From: Frigoribacterium sp. Leaf186
Lineage (GTDB): Bacteria > Actinomycetota > Actinomycetes > Actinomycetales > Microbacteriaceae
Length of the DNA: 64,000 nucleotides
Assembly: GCF_001423905.1 (NCBI RefSeq)
Contig: NZ_LMPQ01000010.1
Location: forward strand, 304,611-368,610
Reading direction: 5' to 3'
Within the stretch, counting starts at the first letter, position 1. Each line of letters opens with the position of its first letter. This document shows positions 56,413 to 64,000 of this stretch, piece after piece. A model generated the notes under the pieces. The model made no database searches, was not told where the DNA came from, and saw nothing but the letters and a program-made list of their open reading frames with translations. Position numbers and translations under genes: made by a program.

Positions 56413-57458
56413 GCTGCGCTCCCCAGTGCCAGGCCGAGGGCCACGGTCAGGTCGGTCGACCGCGACCGCAGGGCGGCCTCGTCGAGGTTCTTGGCGAAGC
56501 CCACCGTCGCGAACGGGTCGGCGAGGGCGACCGGCAGGCGGGTGACCTCGCTGAGCGCCTCGGGCAGGCCGGGCAGCGAGGCTCCCCCGCCGGCGATCAT
56601 GACGCCCGCGACGGTCTCGGTCGGGCGGGTGTTGACGTAGTACTGGATCGTGTTGCGGAGGCTGCCGAGCAGCTCGTTGACCGACTCGAAGATGGCGCTC
56701 GAGGCGGCCTGCTCGTCGGGGGTGGTGACGGTCGTGGCGAGGCCCCGACCGTACTTGATGCCCTCGGCGACCTGGGCCGAGACCTCGAGCTTCGCCGCGA
56801 CGGCCTGCGTCACGTCGTCGCCGCCCGAGGGGATGATGCGGACGAACTGCGGCACGCCGTCGGCGATCATGATCACCGAGGTCGTGCTGTGGCCGATCTC
56901 GACGAGCGCGACCGTGCCCGCGATGCGCGGGCGGGTGACGAGGAGGCGCGTGTTCGAGAACGGGATGAGGTCGACCCCCAGCGTGGTGAGGCCGGCGAGC
57001 TTGCTCGCCTGCACATTGCCGAGGACGGCGTCCTTGACGGCGGCGATGAGCAGCCCGTGGACGACGGGACCGTTCTCGCCGAGCCCCTCGGCGTACGGGT
57101 AGAAGTCGAGCAGGGCGTCGGCGACCGGCACCGGCAGCATGTCCTGCACCTGGAACGGCAGCATCTCGCGGATGCGCTTGTGCGAGGCCTTCGGCACCGT
57201 CATGTCGCGGGCCAGGACGCGCTGGTTGCCCATGCCGAGCACGACGCGCTTGCTCTTGAAGCCGCCGGCCGACCACAGCTGCTTCAGGGTGCCGGCGACC
57301 GTCTGCGACTCGATCACCTCGCCACGACTCGCCGCACCCTCGGGCAGGGCGACCTCGCTGAACCGCACGATGGTCGGCTTGGCCTTGTCGACGTCGGCGA
57401 CCTCGACCGCGCGCACGAAGCGGCTGCCGATGTCGATGCCCACGATGTTCTTGCCCAT
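56409..57458 (-). CDS. pilM: Type IV pilus actin-like ATPase PilM
   Basis: The product has 349 residues, cytoplasmic. The FtsA/actin-like fold is shown by IVGIDIGSRFVRAVEVADVD (phosphate 1), VALVEIGHSTTSVIMIADGV (phosphate 2) and AGVMIAGGGASLPGLPEAL (adenosine). It recruits PilN through its N-terminal motif. It follows pilD by 28 bases. Confidence 0.93.
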   Translation of the reverse strand: MGKNIVGIDIGSRFVRAVEVADVDKAKPTIVRFSEVALPEGAASRGEVIESQTVAGTLKQLWSAGGFKSKRVVLGMGNQRVLARDMTVPKASHKRIREMLPFQVQDMLPVPVADALLDFYPYAEGLGENGPVVHGLLIAAVKDAVLGNVQASKLAGLTTLGVDLIPFSNTRLLVTRPRIAGTVALVEIGHSTTSVIMIADGVPQFVRIIPSGGDDVTQAVAAKLEVSAQVAEGIKYGRGLATTVTTPDEQAASSAIFESVNELLGSLRNTIQYYVNTRPTETVAGVMIAGGGASLPGLPEALSEVTRLPVALADPFATVGFAKNLDEAALRSRSTDLTVALGLALGSAA

Positions 57459-57486
57459 CAGTTCTGCTCTCTGTCAGCTCGCCGGG

Positions 57487-58320
57487 TCATGCCAGGCCGA
57501 GGAGGGTGAGGTACGCCGTGGCGACGGTGCCGCCGGCGAAGACGCCGACCCAGGCGCCCGCGAGCATCCAGGGTCCGAAGGGGATGCCGCCCGTGCGCTG
57601 CACGCGCCGGGTGACGAGGAGGACGACGGCGAAGAGGCCGCCGAGCAGGAACGCCGCGAAGGCGCCCACGGCGAACTCGCCCCAGCCGAGCCAGGCGAGG
57701 TACAGGCCGAGCACGCCGGCGAGCTTGACGTCGCCGAAGCCCATGCCGCCCGGGTACGACAGCGCCGCGATCAGGTAGAAGGCGAAGAGGCTGACGAGCC
57801 CGATGGCGGCCCGGACGAGCGCCGGCCAGTCGCCCACGAGCAGGCTCGAGGCCGCCAGCAGCGCTCCGCCGACGGCGTACGACGGCAGCACGACGGCGTT
57901 CGGCAGCCGGTGGTGCTCGAGGTCGATCACGGCGAGCGCCACGCTCACGCCGGCCAGCCAGAGGAAGGCGACGAGCGAGAGGAGGCGCGACACGAGCGGC
58001 AGCGCCTCGGTCGGCACGTCGGCGAGCGGCCAGAGCCGGGCGGCGACGAGCACGAAGAACACGCCGGTGGCGAGCTCGACGATCGGGTAGCGGGCCGAGA
58101 TCGAGGTGCGGCAGTCGCGGCACCGGCCGCCGAGGGCCAGCCAGCTGACCACCGGCACGTTGTCGCGACGACGGATCGGCGTGGAGCAGCCGGGGCAGGC
58201 ACTCGCCGGTCGCGCGATCGAGAGGCCGGCGGGCAGGCGGTGCACCACGACGTTGAGGAACGAGCCGATGGCGAGCCCGAGGGCCGCGGTGAGCGAGAGG
58301 GGGAAGACGACGGCGATCAC
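57487..58320 (-). CDS. pilD: Prepilin peptidase (type IV leader peptidase)
   Basis: The product has 277 residues from GTG 58320, overlapping the previous stop. Eight or so membrane helices surround a cytoplasmic loop with two CxxC pairs (CPGC, CRDC). The two catalytic aspartates are in IDLEHHRLPN and GMGFGDVKLAG. It cleaves and N-methylates the prepilins encoded upstream. Confidence 0.94.
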   Translation of the reverse strand: MIAVVFPLSLTAALGLAIGSFLNVVVHRLPAGLSIARPASACPGCSTPIRRRDNVPVVSWLALGGRCRDCRTSISARYPIVELATGVFFVLVAARLWPLADVPTEALPLVSRLLSLVAFLWLAGVSVALAVIDLEHHRLPNAVVLPSYAVGGALLAASSLLVGDWPALVRAAIGLVSLFAFYLIAALSYPGGMGFGDVKLAGVLGLYLAWLGWGEFAVGAFAAFLLGGLFAVVLLVTRRVQRTGGIPFGPWMLAGAWVGVFAGGTVATAYLTLLGLA

Positions 58321-60167
58321 TTGATCTCGACCCCCGCCGCCGTGAAGGCGGTCTTGCTCTCGACGAGCTGGCTGATGCCGTAGCTGGTCGACACGGGCGA
58401 GAGGAACTTCGGCGGGGCCATGAAGGCCATCCGGGTGTCGTACTTGTACGCCTTCGTGTAGCCGGTGACGATGGCGCCACCCGACGTGGTGGCGACCGGC
58501 CCGCGGAACTTCTGGGCGATGGCGCCGTTGATGATCAGCTTGCCCTTGGGGTAGCCGTTGTCGAGGTTGTAGTTCTGCACGGTGAAGGTGTGCGCGACCG
58601 ACAGGATGGCCGCGCTGACGGTGCGGTCGGTCTTGCTGCGGTCGAGCAGGGTCGAGGTCGTCACGTCGCGGGTCTGGGTGCAGGTGTAGACGAAGAAGCC
58701 GTTGCGGCACGTGGCGTTGTAGGTCTCGGTCGTGGTGGTCGTCTTGACCGGGTTGTGCACGAACACGGCGTTCTGCCCGACGAGGCCCAGCATGTCGGCC
58801 GCCTGGTCGACGTAGGTGAGGTTGCCCGTGACGTACACGTAGTTCGCGGCGGCGACCGTGACGTTGCCCTTCAACGCACCCTTGACGAAGACGTCGCCCT
58901 TGGTGCAGCCGTACGAGATCGTGTCGCCCGAGGTCACGGGCGGCGTCTCGCCGACGACCGGGAAGCCGACGCCGTTGCCCGGGGTCGTCCCGTCGGCACC
59001 CGTGCACGAGAAGCTCGGGATCGCCTTCTTCGGGAAGTTCGGGTCGGACGTGAGCGAGGGGACGTCCTGGACGAAGATCAGGTTGTTGGCGATCACGGGC
59101 ATGGTCTGGCCGCCCGGGCTGCCGAGCGTGCCTCCCGACCCGCTGAACCCGGGGGTGCCGCAGCCGGACGCCACCGACCCACCGGTCGCGGGCTCACCCG
59201 TGACGTTGGTCGCGACGGTGTACGGCGAGTAGACGGTCATCGTGCCGCCCGAGTTGAAGGTGATCGTCGTCGGACCGGTGAAGAGGCACCCGGGACGGGG
59301 CACGGTCGAGCTCGTGAGGTCGGACCGCACCTCCTGACGCAGGGACTGGTTGGTCGCGGGCATGTCGACGCGCTTGGCGAAGGCGGGGTAGTCGGGGTTG
59401 ACGAACTTGGGCGCGCCACAGCCGGACGGGGTGCTGTAGCGGGGGGTGTCGGGGTTGGCGCTCGTCACCGTGCCGTTGAAGGTCGCCCCGCAGATCAGCA
59501 GGGTGTCGTTGGTGTGCAGCGGACCGTCGATGACGTCGGCCGCACCGAACTGCAGGGTCGTGCAGTTGGGGCGGTTGGCCACGGCCCACTCGTAGGCCGG
59601 CGTGCAGGAGGTGTTCGACAGCTGGGGGTCGAACAGTTCGTAGTCGGTGAAGTACAGGAAGTCGATGAAGCCCTTCTGCTTCAACCCGGCCACGACGGTC
59701 CGCGTGGTCGCACCGACCTTGCCGGTCGCGCGCAGGCGCAGGATGCCCGACTTCGAGTAGGCCGAGTTGTCGACCTCGTAGCGGTACGACGACGTGGTGC
59801 TGCCGGCGACGGGCATCCACGTGCCGCCCGTCCCGACGCCGAACGCCGGGTTGCCGGCGGTGCCGGTGAACGTGCTCGTCTTGCTGAACTCGGTGCCCTT
59901 GGCCCCGTACTGCGTGTACGTGTTGTCGTTGGCGAGCTTGCTCTGGTAGTCCTCGACGCCGGCGTAGGCGGCGGCCATCGCGGCGTTGAAGTCCGAGTCC
60001 GACCTCGAGGCGGTCGCGCCGCTGATCGCGACCGACACCATCGTGGCGCTGAGGATCAGCAGGACGGCTCCGAGGCCGATCACGGTGATGAGGGCGACGC
60101 CCCGTTCGCCGTCGTGGCGCACACGAGCCCACCGGCGGCCCAGTCGGGCGTGCAGCAGCGTGATCAT
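58317..60167 (-). CDS. Large PilX-like pilus-associated protein
   Basis: The product has 616 residues. The N-terminus (GERGVALITVIGLGAVLLIL, about 21-40) resembles PilX/class III prepilins but lacks Glu5, and it continues as a long hydrophobic helix. The remaining 550 residues are extracytoplasmic and beta-rich. Several cysteines could form disulphides (TSCTPAYEW, ANRPNC, LLICGATF, SGCGAP). GPLHTND is a notable motif. It is much larger than typical PilX (about 150-200). A tip or adhesive minor pilin is inferred from position between pilD and pilW. Confidence 0.7.
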   Translation of the reverse strand: MITLLHARLGRRWARVRHDGERGVALITVIGLGAVLLILSATMVSVAISGATASRSDSDFNAAMAAAYAGVEDYQSKLANDNTYTQYGAKGTEFSKTSTFTGTAGNPAFGVGTGGTWMPVAGSTTSSYRYEVDNSAYSKSGILRLRATGKVGATTRTVVAGLKQKGFIDFLYFTDYELFDPQLSNTSCTPAYEWAVANRPNCTTLQFGAADVIDGPLHTNDTLLICGATFNGTVTSANPDTPRYSTPSGCGAPKFVNPDYPAFAKRVDMPATNQSLRQEVRSDLTSSTVPRPGCLFTGPTTITFNSGGTMTVYSPYTVATNVTGEPATGGSVASGCGTPGFSGSGGTLGSPGGQTMPVIANNLIFVQDVPSLTSDPNFPKKAIPSFSCTGADGTTPGNGVGFPVVGETPPVTSGDTISYGCTKGDVFVKGALKGNVTVAAANYVYVTGNLTYVDQAADMLGLVGQNAVFVHNPVKTTTTTETYNATCRNGFFVYTCTQTRDVTTSTLLDRSKTDRTVSAAILSVAHTFTVQNYNLDNGYPKGKLIINGAIAQKFRGPVATTSGGAIVTGYTKAYKYDTRMAFMAPPKFLSPVSTSYGISQLVESKTAFTAAGVEIK

Positions 60168-60175
60168 CTCGACTC

Positions 60176-60856
60176 CTACGACGTGAGGTTGGGCAGGCCG
60201 ACCGTGTTGGTCAGGACGGTGGACTTCGACAGGTCGGCGGACGAGCCGACCTGCAGCGAGACCTGGACGGCCGAGATGCCCCGCACCAGGGCGACGGGCA
60301 CGGCACCGCCGGTCAGGGGGATGGTCGAACCACTCGAGTCGACGTAGCGGAAGAGCGCGGGTGCCCCCTGCGCCGTGCTGACGACGGGCGACGCGATCGT
60401 GCGGACCGAGCTCGGGGTGGACTGGAACCCCCAGTAGCCGCCACCGAGGTCGTACGAGGCCCAGGTGGTCTCGACGAGCTTGCCGTCGACGACCGCGAAC
60501 TCGACGGTCACGGGCTTCTCCTCGGACGACGTCAGGTTCACGTACGCGTAGATCTTGAGGCTCTGGTCGGTCGCCGTGACGAACGCGGCGTCGGCGATGT
60601 TCGACGTCGAGACGGGGTTGTTCGTCGCGGCCCGGACGGTTCGCGTCATCTCGGTCATGCCGACGGTCGCGGTCCGGGTCGCGGTGTCGATCGTGCGGCT
60701 CGAGGCGGACGCCCGGTAGGCGCTGACGGCGAAGCCCCCGGTGAGGGCGATGAGCACGGCGAAGAGCGCCATCGCGACGAGCATCTCGGCGAGCGAGATG
60801 CCCCGGTCGGGCTGGTCGACGAGCCGGCGCAGGCGGCGGGCGAGGGCGATGGTCAT
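60176..60856 (-). CDS. PilW-like minor prepilin
   Basis: The product has 226 residues. The class III leader ends GISLAEMLVAMALFAVLIAL, with the conserved Glu five residues after the cut Gly, so it is a true prepilin. The mature domain is beta-rich with no further recognised motif. It overlaps the next upstream gene by one base and lies eight bases before the PilX-like gene. Confidence 0.85.
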   Translation of the reverse strand: MTIALARRLRRLVDQPDRGISLAEMLVAMALFAVLIALTGGFAVSAYRASASSRTIDTATRTATVGMTEMTRTVRAATNNPVSTSNIADAAFVTATDQSLKIYAYVNLTSSEEKPVTVEFAVVDGKLVETTWASYDLGGGYWGFQSTPSSVRTIASPVVSTAQGAPALFRYVDSSGSTIPLTGGAVPVALVRGISAVQVSLQVGSSADLSKSTVLTNTVGLPNLTS

Positions 60857-62235
60857 CAGCCGGCCGGTCGGGGGTCGAGGGTGGCCGCGCCGGTCGACTT
60901 GTCGATCGTGCCGCGGGTGCGGATGGCGTCGGCCTCGAGGTTCACGGGGCTCTGCGCCGTGACGATCCCGAGGAGGTCGAGCACGACGACCGAGAACTTC
61001 CAGGTGCCGAACGGCAACGCCACCTCTTTCTGGCCGCTGACGGTGAAGGTGTAGCTCTTGTTCGTGTTGCAGCCGGGGTCACCGTTGGCCTTGGTGCCGA
61101 CCGACGTGGCGATGACCGTGGCCTGGCCCTTCATGTCGGGCAGGCGGACGACGCCCATCGGCACGCCGACCGTGGCGGTGCCACCGGGCGCGGCCGCGAC
61201 GGCCGTGAGCGGCTGACCGGCCCCGTTGCCGGGCGACGCCGCCCAGGCGGACGGGTCGACGTCGACGCACGGCGTGTTCGTCACGACCCCCTTGTCGTCC
61301 TTGATCGGGGCGACGTATCCCCCGGCCATGACGGTGTAGGCGACCGGGAAGAGGGTCGCGGGGTTGGCCGCCGACGTGACGGTCTGGACGCCCCCGAGGG
61401 TGCTGACGAAGGTGGTCTCGAGGTCGCTCGGCAACAGGACGCTGCTGCCGTAGTTGGACGCGTACTTCAGCGTGTAGCTGCCGGCCGTGTCGTAGGTGAA
61501 GCTGACCGACGACGAGGTGCCTGCCTTGACGACGACCGGGGTGGTCTTGGGGGCGGCGACCTGCTTGATGTCGAGGTTGCCGGTCTTCATCACGCCGACG
61601 TCATAGTTGCCGGGCTTGACCTTGAGGGCGTACGTGCAGCCCTGGGCGTTCGTGACGGCAGGGGTCGTCGGGGCGGAGGCGCCGTTCGGGGTGGCGGCCG
61701 GGGCGATGCCCACGGTGACGCCGGGGTTGCCCGCGCCGCCGGCGCCCGTCACCTTGACGACGATCGTGCCCAGGGCGGGGTCGTTGATGCGGTCGCTCGG
61801 AGCGAGGACGGTCTCGCTGGTCACGGGGGCGGTGACGGACCGCTGGCCCGTGTAGCTCACGCTGACCGTCACGGCCTTGTACTGCAGCGTGCCGGTGCCG
61901 GTGCCGCAGTCGGTGACGGTCGAGGTGGAGTCGACCCAGCGCACCGTCTGCGACAGCCGGAAGTCGATGCCCGAGACCCGGGAGTCGATCTGCGCGTTGT
62001 CGACCGAGAAGACGTTCTGCGTGGCGCGCACGAGGTCGACCTGCTGCGCGGCGAGGTTCGTGGCGATCGCCCGGGCCCGGGACTCACGGGTGAGGACGAG
62101 CGCGTTGGTGATCGAGTAGGCGACCCCGACCGAGATGATCGCGAAGACCATCATGGCGACCATGACCTCGACGAGGGTCAGGCCGGCCTCGTGGTCGCCG
62201 GTCGGGCGGAGGCGCTGGCTGAGCTTCTGGAACAT
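60856..62235 (-). CDS. PilV-like large minor prepilin
   Basis: The product has 459 residues. ATG 62235 has GGGAGG at the right distance; GTG 62244 lies inside that site and is rejected. The prepilin leader ends AGLTLVEVMVAMMVFAIISV, with Glu5 present. After about residue 140 there is a carboxypeptidase-regulatory/B-type immunoglobulin-like region (TVVKVTGAGGAGNPGVTVG, KVKPGNYDVGVMKTG). These additions make it two to three times longer than PilV. It may display an adhesive domain at the pilus tip. Confidence 0.85.
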   Translation of the reverse strand: MFQKLSQRLRPTGDHEAGLTLVEVMVAMMVFAIISVGVAYSITNALVLTRESRARAIATNLAAQQVDLVRATQNVFSVDNAQIDSRVSGIDFRLSQTVRWVDSTSTVTDCGTGTGTLQYKAVTVSVSYTGQRSVTAPVTSETVLAPSDRINDPALGTIVVKVTGAGGAGNPGVTVGIAPAATPNGASAPTTPAVTNAQGCTYALKVKPGNYDVGVMKTGNLDIKQVAAPKTTPVVVKAGTSSSVSFTYDTAGSYTLKYASNYGSSVLLPSDLETTFVSTLGGVQTVTSAANPATLFPVAYTVMAGGYVAPIKDDKGVVTNTPCVDVDPSAWAASPGNGAGQPLTAVAAAPGGTATVGVPMGVVRLPDMKGQATVIATSVGTKANGDPGCNTNKSYTFTVSGQKEVALPFGTWKFSVVVLDLLGIVTAQSPVNLEADAIRTRGTIDKSTGAATLDPRPAG

Positions 62236-62335
62236 GGTGGTCACCTCCCGGTCGGGTCAGGGGTGGAGCGTGTCGACGGATGTCGCGAAGCGGGCCGGAG
62301 GCGTCAGGCGCCCCCGGCCCGCTTCGGTGCGGCCC

Positions 62336-62800
62336 CTAGGGCTTCGGGACGAAGGCGCCGCCGGAGCAGGTGCCTGCCGCGACGCCCGAGCTCTCGGAGG
62401 ACGCGAAGGTGTTCGTCGTCGAGCTGGTGCCCTGGATGCAGAACCCCTTCTTGTCGGTGGTCACCTGGTAGACGATGCCCGTGGTGTCGGTACCGATGGA
62501 GGCACCCGCGGCCTTGAGGTCGGCGGTCAGCGTGGCCGCCGTGTACGAGGCAGCCGCAGGCAGGGTGCCCGAGCTGGTCTGCTGGCTGATGATCGCCGTC
62601 TTGACGTTCGTGATGTCGCTCTTGACGCCCGAGTCCTTGGCGTTGTTCTGGACGCCCAGGTACACCGGGATGGCGATCGCGGCGAGGATGCCGATGATGA
62701 TGACGACGACGAGGAGCTCGATCAGGGTGAAGCCCTTGTCCTTGTCTTCGGCGAGGTTCTGACGGCGGGCGCTGAGCTTGCCCATGAGGGTGAAGTACAT
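62336..62800 (-). CDS. pilA: Major type IV pilin (PilA-like)
   Basis: The product has 154 residues from ATG 62800. A long leader of about 23 residues ends DKGFTLIELLVVVIIIGILA, the classic type IV pilin N-terminus. The helix runs on to residue 60 (NNAKDSGVKSDITNVKTAI). Two cysteines near the C-terminus (GFCIQG, GTCSGG) can form the D-region loop. It is presumably the pilus fibre subunit; polymerisation requires PilC and an ATPase outside the window. Confidence 0.93.
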   Translation of the reverse strand: MYFTLMGKLSARRQNLAEDKDKGFTLIELLVVVIIIGILAAIAIPVYLGVQNNAKDSGVKSDITNVKTAIISQQTSSGTLPAAASYTAATLTADLKAAGASIGTDTTGIVYQVTTDKKGFCIQGTSSTTNTFASSESSGVAAGTCSGGAFVPKP

Positions 62801-62921
62801 GTCGCTGGTCCTGTTCGGTCGGGTGCGGGAGTGGCGCCGGAGCGGCGCCCGAGTGATCGGGTAGGCGGTCACTGAGCTCCCGCCGAGATCGATGGTGCCA
62901 CCTGGGAAAGTGCCCCAGAAT

Positions 62922-62944
62922 CCCTTGGAAGGGGGGTTTTCCCC
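62922..62944. promoter_or_regulatory. G/C-tract inverted repeats upstream of pilA
   Basis: CCCTTGGAAGGG (62922-62933) and GGGGTTTTCCCC (62933-62944) lie 120-145 bases upstream of the pilA start. They resemble the G/C-tract palindrome in front of the LamG/PKD gene. No clear -10 was identified. Confidence 0.4.
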
Positions 62945-63048
62945 TGCGACACGGCCCCAGTTCGGGTATCCCCCGAAGGGCCGGAAACCGCCGGTCAGCA
63001 CCCGTTCGCGGGGTAGACCGGGTCGTCGTCGGACGCCGGGAACGCGAA

Positions 63049-63087
63049 GGAGGCGCGAACCGGCCTCGTGAGCCGGCCCGCGCCTCC
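63049..63087. terminator. Hairpin built from an inverted pair of GGAGGCGCG after pilC
   Basis: GGAGGCGCG (63049-63057) and CGCGCCTCC (63079-63087) form the outer stem, and CCGGC/GCCGG the inner stem. It lies 20-60 bases beyond the pilC stop and probably terminates the upstream pil transcript. Confidence 0.7.
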
Positions 63088-63105
63088 TGCGGGGTGTCTG
63101 GTGCG

Positions 63106-64000
63106 TTACTTGATCAGCGACGTGATCTGGAAGATGGGCAGGTAGAGCGCCACGATCATGCCGCCGACGACGACGCCCAGGAAGGCGATCAGCAGGGGCT
63201 CGATCAGGGCCGTCAGCGACTCGGTGGTCGACTTGACCTCTTGGTCGTAGAAGTCGGCGACCTTCTCGAGCATCGTCTGCAGCGAACCGGAGTCCTCGCC
63301 GACCGAGATCATCTGCGTGACCATCGTCGGGAACACGCCCGACTGGGTGAGCGGACCCGCGATGGACTCGCCCTGCCGCACCGACTCGGCCACCTTGACC
63401 AGCGCCTCCTCGAGCACGTAGTTGCCCGAGACCTCTCCCACGATCCGGAGGGCCGTGAGGATGGGCACGCCGGCCCCGATCATGTTCGAGAAGTTGCGGC
63501 TGAAGCGCGCGATGGCGATCTTGCGGAACAACGCGCCGAAGACGGGCAGCCGGAGCTTCAGCGGGTCGAGGAACGCCCGCACCTTGACCGAGTTCTTGTT
63601 CGTCCGCCACCAGATCGAGAACGCGATGCCCACGACGACGGCGATCGGCACGACGACCGGCATCGCCCGCGAGGCGTAGACGAGCATCATCGTCGGCAGG
63701 GGCAGCTGCCCGCCGAGGTTCGTGAACATGTCCTGGAAGATCGGCACGATGAAGAGCAGCATCACGACCACGGCGACGAGCGACATGACGAGCACGACGA
63801 CGGGGTAGGTCATGGCCGACTTGATCGTCGACCGCAGCGCCACCTCTTTCTCGAAGTTCTCGGCCGTCGACTCGAGCGCCTTGTCGAGGAACCCGCCGGT
63901 CTCGCCCGCCTTGATCATGTTGATCATCAGCGGCGGGAAGTCCTTGTCGTGCTTGCCGACCGCGTCCGAGAACGAGACGCCCGTCTCGACGTCGTCGCGC
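63106..64000 (-). CDS. pilC: Type IV pilus platform protein PilC (5' end outside window)
   Basis: About 298 codons are visible; the frame is open to the right edge. Membrane segments include VVLVMSLVAVVVMLLFIVPI and a terminal MIVALYLPIFQITSLIK. Duplicated GspF domains are shown by MINMIKAGETGGFLDKALES and QMISVGEDSGSLQTMLEKVA. PilC is the inner-membrane platform for the assembly and retraction ATPases, which are expected further right. Confidence 0.95.
   Translation of the reverse strand, partial: RDDVETGVSFSDAVGKHDKDFPPLMINMIKAGETGGFLDKALESTAENFEKEVALRSTIKSAMTYPVVVLVMSLVAVVVMLLFIVPIFQDMFTNLGGQLPLPTMMLVYASRAMPVVVPIAVVVGIAFSIWWRTNKNSVKVRAFLDPLKLRLPVFGALFRKIAIARFSRNFSNMIGAGVPILTALRIVGEVSGNYVLEEALVKVAESVRQGESIAGPLTQSGVFPTMVTQMISVGEDSGSLQTMLEKVADFYDQEVKSTTESLTALIEPLLIAFLGVVVGGMIVALYLPIFQITSLIK

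Noticed and set aside
62236..62244. GTG start for the PilV-like gene at 62244
   Set aside because: It lies within the GGGAGGTG ribosome-binding site that serves ATG 62235.

Overview
This window is about 70% GC and densely coded, with GTG starts and four-base ATGA/GTGA overlaps. It comes from a high-GC Gram-positive bacterium. Ribosomal protein order, two LCP/Wzz-type cell-envelope genes, an LAxTG sortase-E signal and a type IV pilus locus in a single-membrane setting point to the family Microbacteriaceae. A Curtobacterium-like genome is my best guess, from recall of protein sequences only. I see no phage, insertion sequence, CRISPR, rRNA or tRNA.

Layout. 1-465: tail of a secreted protein. 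580-14963: an exopolysaccharide/surface region with a 1573-residue secreted LamG/PKD protein, five glycosyltransferases (5298, 6365, 7443, 9804, 12373), a Wzx-like flippase, and a Wzz/Wzc-like chain-length protein whose kinase ATP site is degenerate; a small membrane protein and an ASCH-domain protein sit inside it. 15205-22864: wall-precursor and housekeeping genes on the minus strand (glmM, glmS, acpS, two tandem alanine racemase paralogues, tsaE), with coaA on the plus strand. 22894-24979: rpsI, rplM, truA. 24996-29521: an accessory insert between truA and rplQ, made of a formyltransferase, a PIG-L deacetylase and a cell-wall-anchored ExeM/NucH nuclease.

29683-46997: the rpoA, spc and S10 ribosomal clusters, read right to left. 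They run rpsJ-rplC-rplD-rplW-rplB-rpsS-rplV-rpsC-rplP-rpmC-rpsQ-rplN-rplX-rplE-rpsH-rplF-rplR-rpsE-rpmD-rplO-secY-adk-map, then infA-rpmJ-rpsM-rpsK-rpoA-rplQ. An LCP-family gene is wedged in the opposite direction between map and infA. rpsN and rpsD are absent from their usual places. 47394-49625: a DarT-like ADP-ribosyltransferase, a topoisomerase IB and an MT0933-type antitoxin. 49752-54117: the str operon (rpsL-rpsG-fusA-tuf). 54338-64000: a membrane protein and a type IV pilus operon (PilC, PilA, PilV, PilW, PilX-like, PilD, PilM, PilN, PilO), cut by the right edge inside pilC.

The most unusual whole-window signal is the 9-mer GGAGGCGCG. It occurs 33 times on the two strands by my count, is absent from the core ribosomal genes, and sometimes forms inverted pairs in intergenic hairpins. 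Other points of interest are the degenerate BY-kinase, the paired alanine racemases with altered active-site residues, the deacetylase/formyltransferase pair, the lone DarT-like enzyme and the pilus locus.
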